A DNA stretch of 64,000 bases from contig NZ_JACYHF010000009.1 in assembly GCF_016482685.1 (NCBI RefSeq), forward strand, positions 1 through 64,000, in the 5' to 3' direction. The stretch comes from Streptomyces sp. DSM 110735 (lineage in GTDB: Bacteria > Actinomycetota > Actinomycetes > Streptomycetales > Streptomycetaceae). This document shows positions 24,854-32,347 of this stretch, one piece after another (the first letter of the stretch is position 1; each line of letters begins with the position of its first letter). A program made the position numbers and the translations under genes. The notes below the pieces were generated by a model. That model saw only the letters and a program-made list of their open reading frames with translations, did not search any database and was not told where the DNA came from.

Positions 24854-25230
24854 ACATGGACCTCTCGCTCCACGGCAGCCACCCGTCTCCGGCTGCACCC
24901 ATGCGCTCACCCTGTGTCGGCGGTGTCGCGGTCGCGCGCTGGGAGAGACCGATCGTGGGATTTCCGTACGAGCGGGTGTGAATCACATAGGCTGGGGGTG
25001 AATCGCGGCAAGTGGGGCAGAGGCGGGAAGGCGGCGTGACCCAGGTCACATGCGAAATTCCCGCGACGGGAAATAACCGGGGAACCCCTCCCCGTTTAGA
25101 CCTGTGTCCGCGCGAAACGGGGAAGCGCTCCCCGGAACGCCGGACCGGCAAGCCTTCCGTCCACCCGAAGCCTTCCGCCCATCCGAAGCCTTCCGTCCCA
25201 CCGCCCGACTCGTTTGAAGTGGAGTTCGCC
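24854..25230. promoter_or_regulatory. Palindrome-rich divergent promoter (M6 protease / TetR)
   Basis: No gene seen in these 377 bp. Inverted repeats: TGTGA-A-TCACA (24977-24987), GTGACC-CA-GGTCAC (25036-25049), TTCCCG-CGA-CGGGAA (25058-25072), and two copies of CGGGGA-N5-TCCCCG at 25078-25094 and 25118-25134, exactly 40 bp apart. The last pair is a likely operator for the adjacent TetR protein. Confidence 0.6.
25150..25203 (+). repeat. Three 18-bp tandem repeats
   Basis: Unit AAGCCTTCCGTCCACCCG with 1-4 changes in copies two and three. It ends 27 nt before the TetR start codon and, if the frame were read from further upstream, would encode KPSVHP repeats; more likely it is leader DNA. Confidence 0.8.
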
Positions 25231-25872
25231 GTGCAGACCGCAGCCCCCGCCCGCAAGGCGTCCCGGCCCCGCGCCGACGCGCTGCGCAACAGGGAGCGGA
25301 TCGTCACCGCCGCCCGCGAGATGTTCGTCGAACACGGCCTGCACGTGCCGCTCGACGAGATCGCCCGCCGGGCCGGCGTCGGCAACGCCACGCTGTACCG
25401 CAACTTCCCGGACCGCGACGCCCTGGCCCGCGAGGTCGTCTGCTCCGTGATGGACCGCACGGCCCGCGCGGCCGAGCAGGCTCTCGCGGAGACCGGCGAC
25501 GCCTTCGCCGCGCTGGAGCGCTTCGTGCACGCCGCCGCCGAGGAACGGATCAGCGCGCTGTGTCCGATGATCTCCAGCGACTTCGACCACGACCACCCCG
25601 ATCTGGAAGCCGCGCGCCGACGGATCGAGGGGCTGGTCGCGGAGATCATGGACCGCGCGAAGTCCGCCGGGCAGTTGCGGACCGATGTCGGCGTCGGTGA
25701 CCTGCTGGTCGCCGCGGCGCAGCTCAGCCGGCCCCCGGCCGGTACGGCCTGCTTCAGCGTCGACCGCTTCGTCCACCGTCATCTCCAGTTGTTCCTGGAC
25801 GGTCTGCGGGCTCCGGCCCGTTCCGCCCTGCCGGGTACGGCCGTGACCATGGAGGACCTGCGCCGGCCCTGA
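25231..25872 (+). CDS. TetR-family regulator
   Basis: 213 residues from GTG 25231 with GGAG 6 nt upstream. HTH (RNRERIVTAAREMFVEHGLHVPLDEIARRAGVGNATLYRNFPDRDALAREVV) followed by a ligand domain of the SBP/AcrR-like type with a late Cys (RPPAGTACFSVDRFVHRHLQLFLDGL). Lies 229 nt upstream of a DHA2 efflux pump on the same strand and is probably its repressor. The paired CGGGGA-N5-TCCCCG sites before it suggest autoregulation. Confidence 0.9.
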   Translation: MQTAAPARKASRPRADALRNRERIVTAAREMFVEHGLHVPLDEIARRAGVGNATLYRNFPDRDALAREVVCSVMDRTARAAEQALAETGDAFAALERFVHAAAEERISALCPMISSDFDHDHPDLEAARRRIEGLVAEIMDRAKSAGQLRTDVGVGDLLVAAAQLSRPPAGTACFSVDRFVHRHLQLFLDGLRAPARSALPGTAVTMEDLRRP

Positions 25873-26101
25873 CCGAACCGATCTGACCGCCTGACCGACC
25901 GGTCCGGCCGGGCCCGCGCCCCGGCTCCGAACCGCACGCTTCCGGCCGCCCCGAGGGCGCGCCGCCGATACCGCACGCCTCGCGTCCGTACAGCGCCGTA
26001 CGAATCGCCCGCGAGGCGGTCTTCATCCTCACGAATCATCAGGAATCGCCACGAGTTTCCGTTGCGATTCCTCCTCACGAAGTACCGGAGTGGGTACCCC
26101 C

Positions 26102-27643
26102 ATGTCTCAGACAGCCGACAAGGCTCCCGTCGCCGCGTCCGGCGGTGACAACAACCGCTGGAAGGCGCTCGTCTTCATCGCGCTCGCCCAGTTGATGGTC
26201 GTCCTCGACGCCACCATCGTGAACATCGCCCTGCCGTCCGCCCAGCGCGACCTCGGCATCTCCGACGGCAACCGGCAGTGGGTCGTCACCGCCTACGCCC
26301 TCGCCTTCGGCGGTCTGCTGCTCTTCGGCGGCCGCATCGCCGACAAGTGGGGCCGCAAGCGTGCCTTCCTGATCGGTCTCATCGGCTTCGCCGCCGCCTC
26401 CACGCTCGGCGGCATCGCCACCAGCGGCGTCATGATGTTCGGCGCCCGCGCCCTCCAGGGCGTCTTCGGCGCCCTGCTCGCCCCCGCCGCGCTCTCCCTG
26501 CTCGCCGTGATGTTCACGGACGCCAAGGAGCGCGCCAAGGCGTTCGGCATCTACGGCGCGATCGCGGGCGGCGGCGGCGCCGTCGGTCTGATCCTCGGCG
26601 GCTTCCTCACCGAGTACCTGGACTGGCGCTGGACCTTCTTCGTCAACGTCCCGTTCGCCGTCGTCGCCGCGCTCGGCGCCTGGTTCGTCATCCGTGAGCC
26701 GGAGGGCGGCCGCAACCGCTCCCCGCTGGACATCCCCGGCGTCATCCTCTCGACCCTGGGCCTGGTCGCCCTGGTCTACGGCTTCACCCGCGCCGAGTCC
26801 GACGGCTGGGGCGACGGTGTGACCATCGGCATGTTCGTCGGCTCCGCCGTGCTGCTGCTGGCGTTCGTGCTGGTCGAGTCCCGCGTCAAGGCTCCGCTGC
26901 TCCCGCTGCGCGTGATCGCCGACCGCAACCGCGGCGGCATCTACCTCTCGCTCGGTCTCGCCATCATCGGCATGTTCGGTCTGTTCCTCTTCCTGACCTA
27001 CTACCTGCAGATCGTGAAGGGCTACACCCCGGTCAAGACCGGTTTCGCGTTCCTGCCCATGGTCGCGGGCATGATCACCGGCTCGACCCAGATCGGCGCC
27101 CGCCTGATGACCCGCGTCCCGGCGCGCTTCCTGATGGGTCCCGGCTTCTTCGTCGCCGGTGTCGGCATGCTGCTGCTGACCCAGCTCGAGGTCGGCACCT
27201 CCTACGCCGCGACGCTGCTGCCCGCCATGGTGCTGCTCGGTCTCGGCATGGGTACGGCGTTCATGCCCGCCATGTCGCTGGCGACCATGGGCGTCGAGCC
27301 CCGCGACGCCGGTGTCGCCTCCGCGATGGTCAACACCTCCCAGCAGGTGGGCGGCGCGATCGGCACCGCCCTGCTGAACACCATCGCCGCGTCCGCGACC
27401 ACGTCGTACATCAAGGACCACATCGCCGGCGCCACCTCCAAGCCGCAGGCGCAGTTCGTCCAGCTCCAGGGCATGGTGCACGGCTACAGCACGGCGATCT
27501 GGTTCGCGGTCGGCATCCTGGCGCTGGCCTCGCTGATCGCGTTCACCTTCGTCAACGCCGGGCGTCCGGGCTCCGTCAAGGTGGCGTCCGGCGACGGCGA
27601 GGGCGCGGCGGACGAGGTGCAGATCCCGGTGGTCGCGCACTGA
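26102..27643 (+). CDS. DHA2-family (EmrB/QacA-type) MFS drug efflux transporter
   Basis: 513 residues, 14 predicted helices. Signature motifs: QLMVVLDATIVNIALPSAQRDLG (motif D1), GRIADKWGRKRAF (motif A), ALQGVFGALLAPAALSLL (motif B region) and GAIAGGGGAVGLILGGFLTEYLDWRWTFFVNVP (motif C, an exporter hallmark). Proton-driven export of drugs or own metabolites is expected. ATG 26102 is used; an in-frame GTG at 26090 is possible. Regulated presumably by the upstream TetR gene. Confidence 0.93.
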   Translation: MSQTADKAPVAASGGDNNRWKALVFIALAQLMVVLDATIVNIALPSAQRDLGISDGNRQWVVTAYALAFGGLLLFGGRIADKWGRKRAFLIGLIGFAAASTLGGIATSGVMMFGARALQGVFGALLAPAALSLLAVMFTDAKERAKAFGIYGAIAGGGGAVGLILGGFLTEYLDWRWTFFVNVPFAVVAALGAWFVIREPEGGRNRSPLDIPGVILSTLGLVALVYGFTRAESDGWGDGVTIGMFVGSAVLLLAFVLVESRVKAPLLPLRVIADRNRGGIYLSLGLAIIGMFGLFLFLTYYLQIVKGYTPVKTGFAFLPMVAGMITGSTQIGARLMTRVPARFLMGPGFFVAGVGMLLLTQLEVGTSYAATLLPAMVLLGLGMGTAFMPAMSLATMGVEPRDAGVASAMVNTSQQVGGAIGTALLNTIAASATTSYIKDHIAGATSKPQAQFVQLQGMVHGYSTAIWFAVGILALASLIAFTFVNAGRPGSVKVASGDGEGAADEVQIPVVAH

Positions 27644-27678
27644 GCCGCCGCCCCTGACGTGAGGAGAGCCTGCCCGGC

Positions 27679-28188
27679 TCAGCGCAGCCAGGGCAGGTCG
27701 GCACCCGCTTCGCTCGGCTGAAGACCCTCGGCGACGATCTGCATGATCTCGCCGAGGGTCTTCTGCTGTTCAGGGGTCAGCCGGTCGAACAGCGCCTGCC
27801 GTACGGCGGTCACATGGCCGGGGGCGGTCCGGCGCAGCACCTCGGCGCCCTCGTCGGTGAGCACCGCGAACTGGCCGCGCTTGTCGGAGGGGCAGTCCTC
27901 GCGGCGCACCCAGCCGTTCTTCTCCAGGCGGGCGACGGCGTGCGAGAGCCGGGAGCGGGTGATCTTCGACTTCCGGGCCAGCTCGGTCATCCGCAGCCTG
28001 CGGCGCGGTGCCTCGCCGAGGCTGACGATCAGTCCGTAGTACATGTGGGGCATACCGGCGTCGCGCTGGAGCTGCCGGTCGAGATGGTCGTCCAGGAGCG
28101 TCGTGGCGTGGAGGTACGAGCGCCAGACGCGCTGTTCCTCGTCGGTGAGCCAGCGGTGCCGGTCGGCGGGGTCCGATGCCGTGTTCAT
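27679..28188 (-). CDS. MarR-family regulator
   Basis: 169 residues, ATG 28188. Winged helix with RMTELARKSKITRSRLSHAVARLEKNGWVRREDCPSDKRGQFAVLTDEGAEVL, the MarR core, flanked by dimerisation helices. Divergent from the extradiol dioxygenase-like gene; the 119-bp gap carries a 14-bp direct repeat (28213-28226 and 28255-28268). It likely represses that gene in response to a phenolic or other small molecule. Confidence 0.92.
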   Translation of the reverse strand: MNTASDPADRHRWLTDEEQRVWRSYLHATTLLDDHLDRQLQRDAGMPHMYYGLIVSLGEAPRRRLRMTELARKSKITRSRLSHAVARLEKNGWVRREDCPSDKRGQFAVLTDEGAEVLRRTAPGHVTAVRQALFDRLTPEQQKTLGEIMQIVAEGLQPSEAGADLPWLR

Positions 28189-28212
28189 GCGCCCCACTGT
28201 ACGAGGCGTGTC

Positions 28213-28268
28213 CTTGAAAGTTGAACAACCGGAGCGTACGCTGTTTCTGTAAAGCTTGAGAGTTAAAG
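28213..28268. promoter_or_regulatory. Repeated motif in the MarR/dioxygenase promoter
   Basis: CTTGAAAGTTGAAC (28213-28226) and CTTGAGAGTTAAAG (28255-28268), 11 of 14 identical and 42 bp apart (four helical turns). Candidate MarR operator pair. Confidence 0.6.
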
Positions 28269-28307
28269 CATTCCTCTCAGGGGGACCGACCACCGGGAGC
28301 CGCCGCC

Positions 28308-29105
28308 ATGTCCGCCGCCGTCCAGCAGGAGCCCGCCCGCCCGGACCGCATGCCCGCGCTCTACCTCAGCCACGGTGCCCCGCCGCTCGCCGACGACCCC
28401 GTCTGGCCCGGTCAGCTCGCCGCCTGGTCCGCGGAGCTGCCCCGCCCCCGCGCGATCCTCGTCGTCTCCGCCCACTGGGAGGAGGCACCGCTCGCGCTCG
28501 GCGCCACCAGCACCGTCCCGCTGGTCTACGACTTCTGGGGCTTCCCCGAGCACTACTACCGCGTCCGCTACGCCGCCCCCGGCGCCCCCGAGCTGGCCGA
28601 CTCCGTCCGCAAGCTGCTGCGCGCCCCCGGCACGCCCGTCCAGGACATCCCCGACCGGGGTCTGGACCACGGCGCCTACGTCCCGCTGGTCGAGATGTTC
28701 CCGGACGCCGACATCCCCGTCCTCCAGGTCTCGCTGCCCACCCTCGACCCGGCCCGCCTGATGGACCTCGGGCGCAGGCTGGCCCCGCTGCGCGACGAAG
28801 GGGTGCTGATCGTCGGCTCCGGGTTCTTCACCCACAACCTCGCCGCGCTGCGCCACGCGGGCGTGCCGAGCTGGTCCGCCGAGTTCGACGACTGGGGGCG
28901 GCGGGCGCTGGAGGCGCGCGACTGGGACGCGCTCCTCGACTTCCAGGCGACCTCCCCGGCCGGGCGCTACGCCCACCCGCGCACCGAGCACTTCGCACCG
29001 CTCTTCGTCACCATGGGCGCGGCCGACGGCGACCTGGACGGTCCGCGCTCGGTGATCGACGGCTTCTGGATGGGGCTGGCCAAGCGGTCACTGCAGTTCG
29101 GGTGA
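28308..29105 (+). CDS. Class III extradiol dioxygenase (4,5-DOPA dioxygenase-like)
   Basis: 265 residues. LigB-type fold with the metal ligands typical of the YgiD/DODA group: YLSHGAPPLADDP near the N-terminus, VVSAHWEE, GLDHGAYVPLVEMFPDADIPVLQVSLP, and GSGFFTHNL. These enzymes use Zn or Fe to open catechol rings; DODA relatives act on L-DOPA. ATG 28308 lies behind GGGAGCCGCC. Divergent MarR gene suggests induction by an aromatic compound. Cytoplasmic. Confidence 0.9.
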   Translation: MSAAVQQEPARPDRMPALYLSHGAPPLADDPVWPGQLAAWSAELPRPRAILVVSAHWEEAPLALGATSTVPLVYDFWGFPEHYYRVRYAAPGAPELADSVRKLLRAPGTPVQDIPDRGLDHGAYVPLVEMFPDADIPVLQVSLPTLDPARLMDLGRRLAPLRDEGVLIVGSGFFTHNLAALRHAGVPSWSAEFDDWGRRALEARDWDALLDFQATSPAGRYAHPRTEHFAPLFVTMGAADGDLDGPRSVIDGFWMGLAKRSLQFG

Positions 29106-29145
29106 CCGCGCGGCGGCGTGGGCGGTCTCGGCGGTCCGGGCAGCC

Positions 29146-29673
29146 TCAGCGACCCGGCAGCTCCTTCTCGTACCAGGCCACGTCCCAGTAGCGCCCGAAC
29201 TTGCGGCCCACCTCGCCGAAGGTGCCCAGATGCCGGAAGCCGAGGCGGGTGTGCAGCCGCACGGACGCCTCGTTGGGCAGCGCGATCCCGGCGTAGGCGC
29301 GGTGCACGTCCTCCTGCGCCAGCGCGGCGAAGAGGGCGGTGTAGAGCAGGGTGCCGACGCCGCGTCCGGTCGCCTCCGGGGCGAGGTACACCGAGGTCTC
29401 CACCGAGGTCGCGTACGCCGCCTTCGGGCGGTGCGGGCTGGAGGTGGCGTACCCCAGGATCCGCCGGGAATCCGGGTCCGTGGCAACCATCAGGCGGTGC
29501 GGGCCGTCTTCCGGGTGGGAGAGCAGCCAGTGCCGTCGGGCCTCCTGGGTGAATTCCGCCGTGTCGAATGTGACGGCCGTCTCACGTACGTAGTGGTTGT
29601 AGAGGTCCGTGAGGGCGCCGAGATCCGCCTCCGTGCCGGGTCTGACCTGCGCCTCCGTACGTCCGGACACCAT
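29146..29673 (-). CDS. GNAT N-acetyltransferase, phosphinothricin-acetyltransferase type
   Basis: 175 residues from ATG 29673 with GGGAGGGG upstream; the very long frame extending to 31029 is an artefact. Family pattern: RPGTEADLGALTDLYNHYVRETAVTFDT, GYATSSPHRPKAAYATSVETSVYLAPEATGRGVGTLLYTALFAAL (acetyl-CoA loop R/Q-x-x-G-x-G/A as TGRGVG), GIALPNEASVRLHTRLGFRHLGTFGEVGRKFGRYWDVAWYEK. Acetylates amino groups such as phosphinothricin or methionine sulfone/sulfoximine in characterised relatives. Divergent from hrdD. Confidence 0.92.
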   Translation of the reverse strand: MVSGRTEAQVRPGTEADLGALTDLYNHYVRETAVTFDTAEFTQEARRHWLLSHPEDGPHRLMVATDPDSRRILGYATSSPHRPKAAYATSVETSVYLAPEATGRGVGTLLYTALFAALAQEDVHRAYAGIALPNEASVRLHTRLGFRHLGTFGEVGRKFGRYWDVAWYEKELPGR

Positions 29674-29862
29674 CGCCCCTCCCTGTGTGGCCCCGCAGGG
29701 TACTGCATGATCAGGAAATTCGGGGGGCGCGTGGGGAATTCTGTCCGGATTCCAGTCGTTGTTTCCCACAGATGCAGGGCACTCGAGGAGAGTCCCGAGA
29801 GAGTCCCAGGAGTGCTGAGCGTTCGTTTCAGGACCCACCCGCCCAATCGCAAGGGAGCACGC

Positions 29863-30861
29863 ATGGCAACCCGTGCCGTCGCCCGTCGTAGGTCGGTCAC
29901 CGGCAAGACGGCCGACTCGGCAAGCAGCGTTCGCGTCCACAGCGGCGAGATAGCCGACCGGGACCTGGTCGGCATGTACCTCGACGAGATCGCGCGCACG
30001 CCGCTCCTCGATGCCGCCAAGGAGGTCGAGCTGTCTCAGGCCATCGAAGCGGGTGTGTTCGCGCGGCAGGTGCTCGACGGAGCGGAGCAGACCGCCGCCG
30101 AGGTGAGCCGCGAAGAGCTGGAGACGCTGGTCGAGGAGAGCGAGCGGGCCAAGGACGTCTTCATCCGCTCCAACCTCCGCCTGGTCGTGGCCGTGGCCCG
30201 GCGCTACCCGCGCAGTGGACTGCCCCTGCTCGACCTGATCCAGGAGGGCAACGCGGGACTGGTGCGCGCGGTCGAGAAGTTCGACTACCGCAAGGGCTTC
30301 AAGTTCTCGACGTACGCCACCTGGTGGATCCGCCAGGCCATCACCCGCTCCATAGCCGACCAGTCCCGCACCATCCGGCTCCCCGTCCACCTGGTGGAGG
30401 AGCTGGGCCGCATCCGCCGCGTCCAGCGCGAGTTCAACCGCGAGAACGGCCGCGAGCCGGAGCCCGTCGAGATCGCCGCCGAGCTGGGCTCGACGCCGGA
30501 GCGCGTGACGGACGTGCTCGACTGGTCCCGCGACCCGGTCTCGCTGAACATGTCGGTGGACGACGAGGGCGAGACCCAGTTCGGCGACCTGCTGGAGGAC
30601 ACCTCCGCGGTCTCCCCGGAGCAGTCGGTGCTCAGCCTGCTGCGCCGAGAGGAGCTGGACGACCTCATCGGCCGCCTGGACGAGCGCACGGCTTCCATCA
30701 TCAAGATGCGGTACGGCATCGAGGACGGTCGCGAGCGCACCCTCACCGAGGTCGGCAAGGAGCACGGTCTGACCCGCGAGCGCATCCGGCAGATCGAGAA
30801 GCACGCCCTGCTCGAACTGAAGAAGCTGGCCCGCGACACCGGGTTCGACGCGGCCGCCTGA
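29863..30861 (+). CDS. hrdD: RNA polymerase sigma factor HrdD (group 2)
   Basis: 332 residues, ATG with AAGGGAG 5 nt upstream. Sigma-70 regions: 1.2 (DLVGMYLDEIARTPLLDAAKEVELSQAIEAG), 2 (RSNLRLVVAVARRYPRSGLPLLDLIQEGNAGLVRAVEKFDYRKGFKFSTYATWWIRQAITR), 3 (LPVHLVEELGRIRRVQREF) and 4 (RLDERTASIIKMRYGIEDGRERTLTEVGKEHGLTRERIRQIEKHALLELKK). The N-terminus MATRAVARRRS and C-terminus DTGFDAAA match Streptomyces HrdD as I recall it. It is a nonessential primary-like sigma factor; the next gene, a TetR regulator, occupies the position of SCO3201 beside hrdD in S. coelicolor. Confidence 0.93.
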   Translation: MATRAVARRRSVTGKTADSASSVRVHSGEIADRDLVGMYLDEIARTPLLDAAKEVELSQAIEAGVFARQVLDGAEQTAAEVSREELETLVEESERAKDVFIRSNLRLVVAVARRYPRSGLPLLDLIQEGNAGLVRAVEKFDYRKGFKFSTYATWWIRQAITRSIADQSRTIRLPVHLVEELGRIRRVQREFNRENGREPEPVEIAAELGSTPERVTDVLDWSRDPVSLNMSVDDEGETQFGDLLEDTSAVSPEQSVLSLLRREELDDLIGRLDERTASIIKMRYGIEDGRERTLTEVGKEHGLTRERIRQIEKHALLELKKLARDTGFDAAA

Positions 30862-31042
30862 TCGCCGGGGAGTGCGCGGGCGCGCGTCGCGGAGCGCCGC
30901 GCCAACATGGCGCGGTACCGCCGCTTCAACGCCCGGCACCGGGGGAACAACCCTTCCGGGCCCAGGAGTTCGAGTGCTCCCGGGGCCGCACTCCCACCTG
31001 AGTCCGGCCGTACTTCCCCCACGCACCACCTATGAGCCAGTT

Positions 31043-31121
31043 CCGGCGCCATCCCCCCCGGCGCCGGGACTCCCCAGCCGGGCTCGGCGCCTATCCCCCC
31101 CAGGCGCCGGGCCCGGCTTTT
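31043..31121 (+). terminator. Tandem terminators after hrdD
   Basis: Hairpin 1: CCGGCGCC (31043-31050)/GGCGCCGG (31060-31067) around ATCCCCCCC. Hairpin 2: 17-bp stem with one G-U pair (31076-31092/31102-31118), loop ATCCCCCCC, followed by TTTT. Both loops are the same nine bases, as if one hairpin was copied from the other. Confidence 0.75.
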
Positions 31122-31156
31122 GCGTGGGGCGGGACGGGGCGAGAATTCTGTGGAGA

Positions 31157-31195
31157 GGTGGGCCACCCCGCACCTGAACCGCGGGGTGGCCCACC
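31157..31195. terminator. 15-bp perfect hairpin upstream of the TetR gene
   Basis: Arms 31157-31171 and 31181-31195 (GGTGGGCCACCCCGC and its complement) with a 9-nt loop. May insulate hrdD from the TetR gene or act as a regulatory element; no T tract follows. Confidence 0.55.
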
Positions 31196-31198
31196 GAA

Positions 31199-31213
31199 TG
31201 GCAGATTCTGCCA
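31199..31213. promoter_or_regulatory. TetR-type operator
   Basis: TGGCAGA-T-TCTGCCA, a perfect 7-bp inverted repeat 20 nt before the GTG of the TetR gene; probable autoregulatory site overlapping its promoter. Confidence 0.65.
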
Positions 31214-31233
31214 CATGGGCATAGCCTGCCGAC

Positions 31234-32334
31234 GTGAGCACCACCCGTACCACCGGCACCACCGGCACCACCGCACACCGGCAGCGTTTTCCGGCCTCGC
31301 CCTCGGCGTCCCTGACCGAGCGCCGCAAGGCCGAGACCCGCATGGAGATCGCCCGCGCCGCGGCCACCCTCTTCGTCCGCCAGGGTCTCAAGGCCACCCG
31401 CGCCGAGGACATCGCGGCGGCGGCGGGCATCGCCCCGCGCACCTTCTACCGCTACTTCGCCTCCAAGGAAGAAGCCGTCGCCCCGCTCTACGCGGCCGGC
31501 GCCGAGTGCTGGACCCAGGCGGTCCGCGCCGCCCCGGCGCACCTCACCGTCCCCGGGGCGCTGCGCCACGCGGTCGAGCACACCCTCGCCCCCGGCAGCG
31601 GAGTCTCCGCCTCCACCTGGGAGTGGGCCCGCACCCTCATTCGCATGGCCCACACCGGGCCCGCCCTGCGGAAGGTGTGGGCGGAGGTCTGCCAGGAGGC
31701 GGAGGAGGAACTGGCACGGGCACTGGCGGAACGGCGGGCGGGCGCGGGGGCGGCGGCGCCGGTCCGCTCGGCGGAGGGGTCCGACAACGTTGCCGGGTCC
31801 TCGGCGGGCGCCGGGTCTGCGGCGGGTGTCGGATCTGCGACGGGCGCCGGGTCCGCGACGGGTGTCGGGCTCGCGGCGGACGCTGGTCCCGTGGCAGGCG
31901 CTGGTCCTGCGCCGGGCGCGGGTTCCTCGGCGGGTGCTGGTGCTGCCACGGGCGCCGGGTCCGCGGCGCGCTCCGGGTCCTCGGCGGGCGCCGGGTCTGC
32001 GACGGGTGTCGGGCTCGCGGCGGACGCTGGTCCCGTGGCGGGCGCTGGTCCTGCGCCGGGCGCGGGTTCCTCGGCGGGTGCTGGTGCCGCCACGGGCGCC
32101 GGGTCCGCGGCACGCTCCGGGTCCGCCGTCGGCGCTGAGGGTGAGCCCGCCCCCGTCACCCCCCGCCTCCGCTTCGCCGCCGCCGTCGCGGGTGCCGCCG
32201 TACGGGTCGCCGTCGAGTCCTGGGCCCAGACCACCGCCCCGCACACCGGTGCCACGGGTCCGGCGGCGCTCGCCCTGCGGAACCTGGACGCGCTGACGGG
32301 GTTCGACTGGGAGGAAGAGCCGGGGGAGGGCTAG
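31234..32334 (+). CDS. TetR-family regulator with a repetitive Gly/Ser/Ala insertion
   Basis: 366 residues, GTG start without a clear ribosome site (possibly leaderless). HTH at about 28-75 (LTERRKAETRMEIARAAATLFVRQGLKATRAEDIAAAAGIAPRTFYRYFASKEEAV) and the first part of a ligand domain to about residue 168. Residues 169-299 are a Gly/Ala/Ser/Val low-complexity insertion built from a 48-residue unit repeated once, after which the domain resumes (TPRLRFAAAVAGAAVRVAVESWAQT..LRNLDALTGFDWEEE). Without the insertion the protein would be about 235 residues, normal for TetR. Position beside hrdD resembles SCO3201, whose overexpression blocks antibiotic production in S. coelicolor. Confidence 0.88.
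   Translation: MSTTRTTGTTGTTAHRQRFPASPSASLTERRKAETRMEIARAAATLFVRQGLKATRAEDIAAAAGIAPRTFYRYFASKEEAVAPLYAAGAECWTQAVRAAPAHLTVPGALRHAVEHTLAPGSGVSASTWEWARTLIRMAHTGPALRKVWAEVCQEAEEELARALAERRAGAGAAAPVRSAEGSDNVAGSSAGAGSAAGVGSATGAGSATGVGLAADAGPVAGAGPAPGAGSSAGAGAATGAGSAARSGSSAGAGSATGVGLAADAGPVAGAGPAPGAGSSAGAGAATGAGSAARSGSAVGAEGEPAPVTPRLRFAAAVAGAAVRVAVESWAQTTAPHTGATGPAALALRNLDALTGFDWEEEPGEG
31861..32123 (+). repeat. 144-bp in-frame tandem duplication inside the TetR gene
   Basis: 31861-31979 and 32005-32123 differ at only about three bases, offset 144 bp (48 codons). Shorter degenerate copies of the same G/A/S unit flank it from about 31790. Confidence 0.9.
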
Positions 32335-32347
32335 GGGTTGAGGCTGC

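Larger units (their letters stand above)
30862..31233. other. hrdD-tetR intergenic region with stacked hairpins
   Basis: No gene seen. Contains three strong hairpins (31043-31067, 31076-31121, 31157-31195) and a TetR-type palindrome (31199-31213). Confidence 0.7.

Noticed and set aside
25150..25203. CRISPR-like array
   Set aside because: Three contiguous 18-bp units without spacers, and no cas genes in the window.
26075..27640. 521-codon minus-strand frame opposite the DHA2 transporter
   Set aside because: His/Asp/Glu/Arg-rich composition is the complement of a membrane-protein gene; no domain.
29674..31029. N-terminal extension of the PAT-type acetyltransferase frame across hrdD
   Set aside because: The extension is antisense to hrdD; the true start is ATG 29673 with its own ribosome site.
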